Shown in pieces: positions 63,592-64,000 of a stretch of 64,000 bases of DNA. The translations under genes and the position numbers were made by a program. How positions within the stretch are numbered: position 1 is the first letter of the stretch; the number at the start of each line of letters is the position of its first letter. This stretch comes from an uncultured Oscillospiraceae bacterium (GTDB lineage Bacteria; Bacillota; Clostridia; Oscillospirales; Ruminococcaceae), in NCBI GenBank assembly GCA_934465295.1, contig CAKSKU010000015.1, positions 3,093 through 67,092 on the forward strand, written 5' to 3'. The notes beneath the pieces were generated by a model. It was not told where the DNA came from and made no database searches. It saw nothing but the letters and a program-made list of their open reading frames with translations.

Positions 63592-63632
63592 GCCGAGCAA
63601 ACGTCAGAAATGTTTGCTCGGCACTTTTTTAT
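63592..63632 (+). terminator. Rho-independent terminator
   Basis: Perfect 11-bp stem GCCGAGCAAAC/GTTTGCTCGGC with a nine-base loop, then ACTTTTTT. Confidence 0.9.
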
Positions 63633-63706
63633 GCCTTTGACAGTAATTTCCGTATTCAAAATCAAGCTCCGAACGTGCCGCCGGTACAGCTTTGGGCGAA
63701 AGCGGT

Positions 63707-64000
63707 TTTGCTCCTCACGTTTATTTGCCGAGGATAGTTGTTCCGAACATAAAGAATAAGCGCAATTCACATTTTATGGGTTTACAGACCGGTTTATCAC
63801 GTTCTGTTTAACTTTTTGAATGTGAATTGCGCTTTTTAACTTATAGATATTTTGCTATTGCAGCAATGCTCGGTGCTGTTAGCTTAGGGTATTTCGCTCT
63901 TCTGCTAAAGGTCAAATTGTCCTGCGACCAAGGGCTTTGCCCTCTGGACACCCACCACCCTTTGAACAAAGCGAAATTCTTTCAGAATTAACGTAAACTT
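63707..64000 (+). repeat. dispersed structured repeat, copy 2 (reaches window end)
   Basis: Matches 16272-16552 in the same orientation. Arms GCGCAATTCACA (63760-63771) and TGTGAATTGCGC (63821-63832) followed by TTTTT are identical to copy 1, as is a closing stretch of more than 30 bases, while the loop and the middle section (for example AAGGGCTTTGCCCTCTGGAC) differ. The right end may extend past the window. The 60-70 bases before it show no inverted repeat like that of copy 1. Confidence 0.8.

Noticed and set aside
1..64000. rRNA or tRNA genes, integrases, transposases, prophage
   Set aside because: None recognised on either strand by reading; small RNAs without landmarks could still be missed.

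Overview
The window looks like chromosome from a low-to-mid GC anaerobic Gram-positive bacterium of the gut or rumen type, most likely Ruminococcus or a close relative in the Oscillospiraceae. This is an inference from five things: sigma-A promoters of the form TTGACA-N17-TATAAT, strong GGAGG ribosome sites, many lipoprotein signal peptides, a secreted GH5 cellulase beside eukaryotic-like kinases, and a B12-riboswitch-controlled anaerobic cobalamin operon. I saw no rRNA, tRNA, CRISPR array, transposase or phage gene.

Layout. 1-2.9 kb: end of a BceB/FtsX-type ABC permease unit, an unlisted 48-residue membrane peptide translationally coupled to a monofunctional GT51 glycosyltransferase. 2.9-4.5 kb (minus): a HEAT-like repeat protein. 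4.5-13.4 kb: a BlaI/BlaR1-type repressor/metalloprotease pair whose BlaR1 lacks the usual penicillin-binding sensor, followed by four exported proteins (three lipoproteins and one membrane-anchored Ig-like protein). 13.5-16.1 kb: a TetM-like ribosomal GTPase fused to a YacP/Rae1-type NYN nuclease domain. 16.1-16.6 kb: a MITE-like element whose core recurs at the end of the window. 16.6-26.7 kb (minus): an SDR oxidoreductase and a 3,028-residue secreted repeat protein. 27.2-29.1 kb: a MarR regulator and a MATE pump.

29.1-39.7 kb (minus) is the most unusual region. It is a six-gene operon (LRR receptor kinase, GH5 cellulase carrying the same LRR domain, zinc-ribbon/FHA protein, PP2C phosphatase, extracellular trypsin-like protease joined through the membrane to an FHA domain, second PP2C phosphatase) plus a two-gene operon (second LRR receptor kinase, HTH protein). 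Both kinase genes carry the same upstream element, an ATGCA-N4-TGCAT palindrome plus an extended -10 sequence. I read it as a phospho-signalling system in which surface LRR domains report to cytoplasmic kinases, with FHA proteins as readers and PP2C enzymes as erasers. The cellulase and protease would be its extracellular arms.

36.9-40.2 kb also holds two blocks of tandem and heptamer repeats. 40.2-62.3 kb (plus): one ~21.5 kb, 20-gene cobalamin operon behind a promoter, a cobalamin riboswitch and a terminator. It encodes two FecBCD-type uptake systems, CbiK, CobN with ChlI/ChlD-like partners, a lipoprotein, and CbiD, F, G, H, J, ET, A, CobA and CbiC. CbiL, CbiP, CbiB and the lower-ligand/nucleotide-loop genes are not here. 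62.3-63.6 kb: acylphosphatase (minus) and an LCM-type methyltransferase preceded by a perfect 14-bp palindrome resembling a DtxR/IdeR box. The last 294 bases are the second copy of the dispersed repeat.
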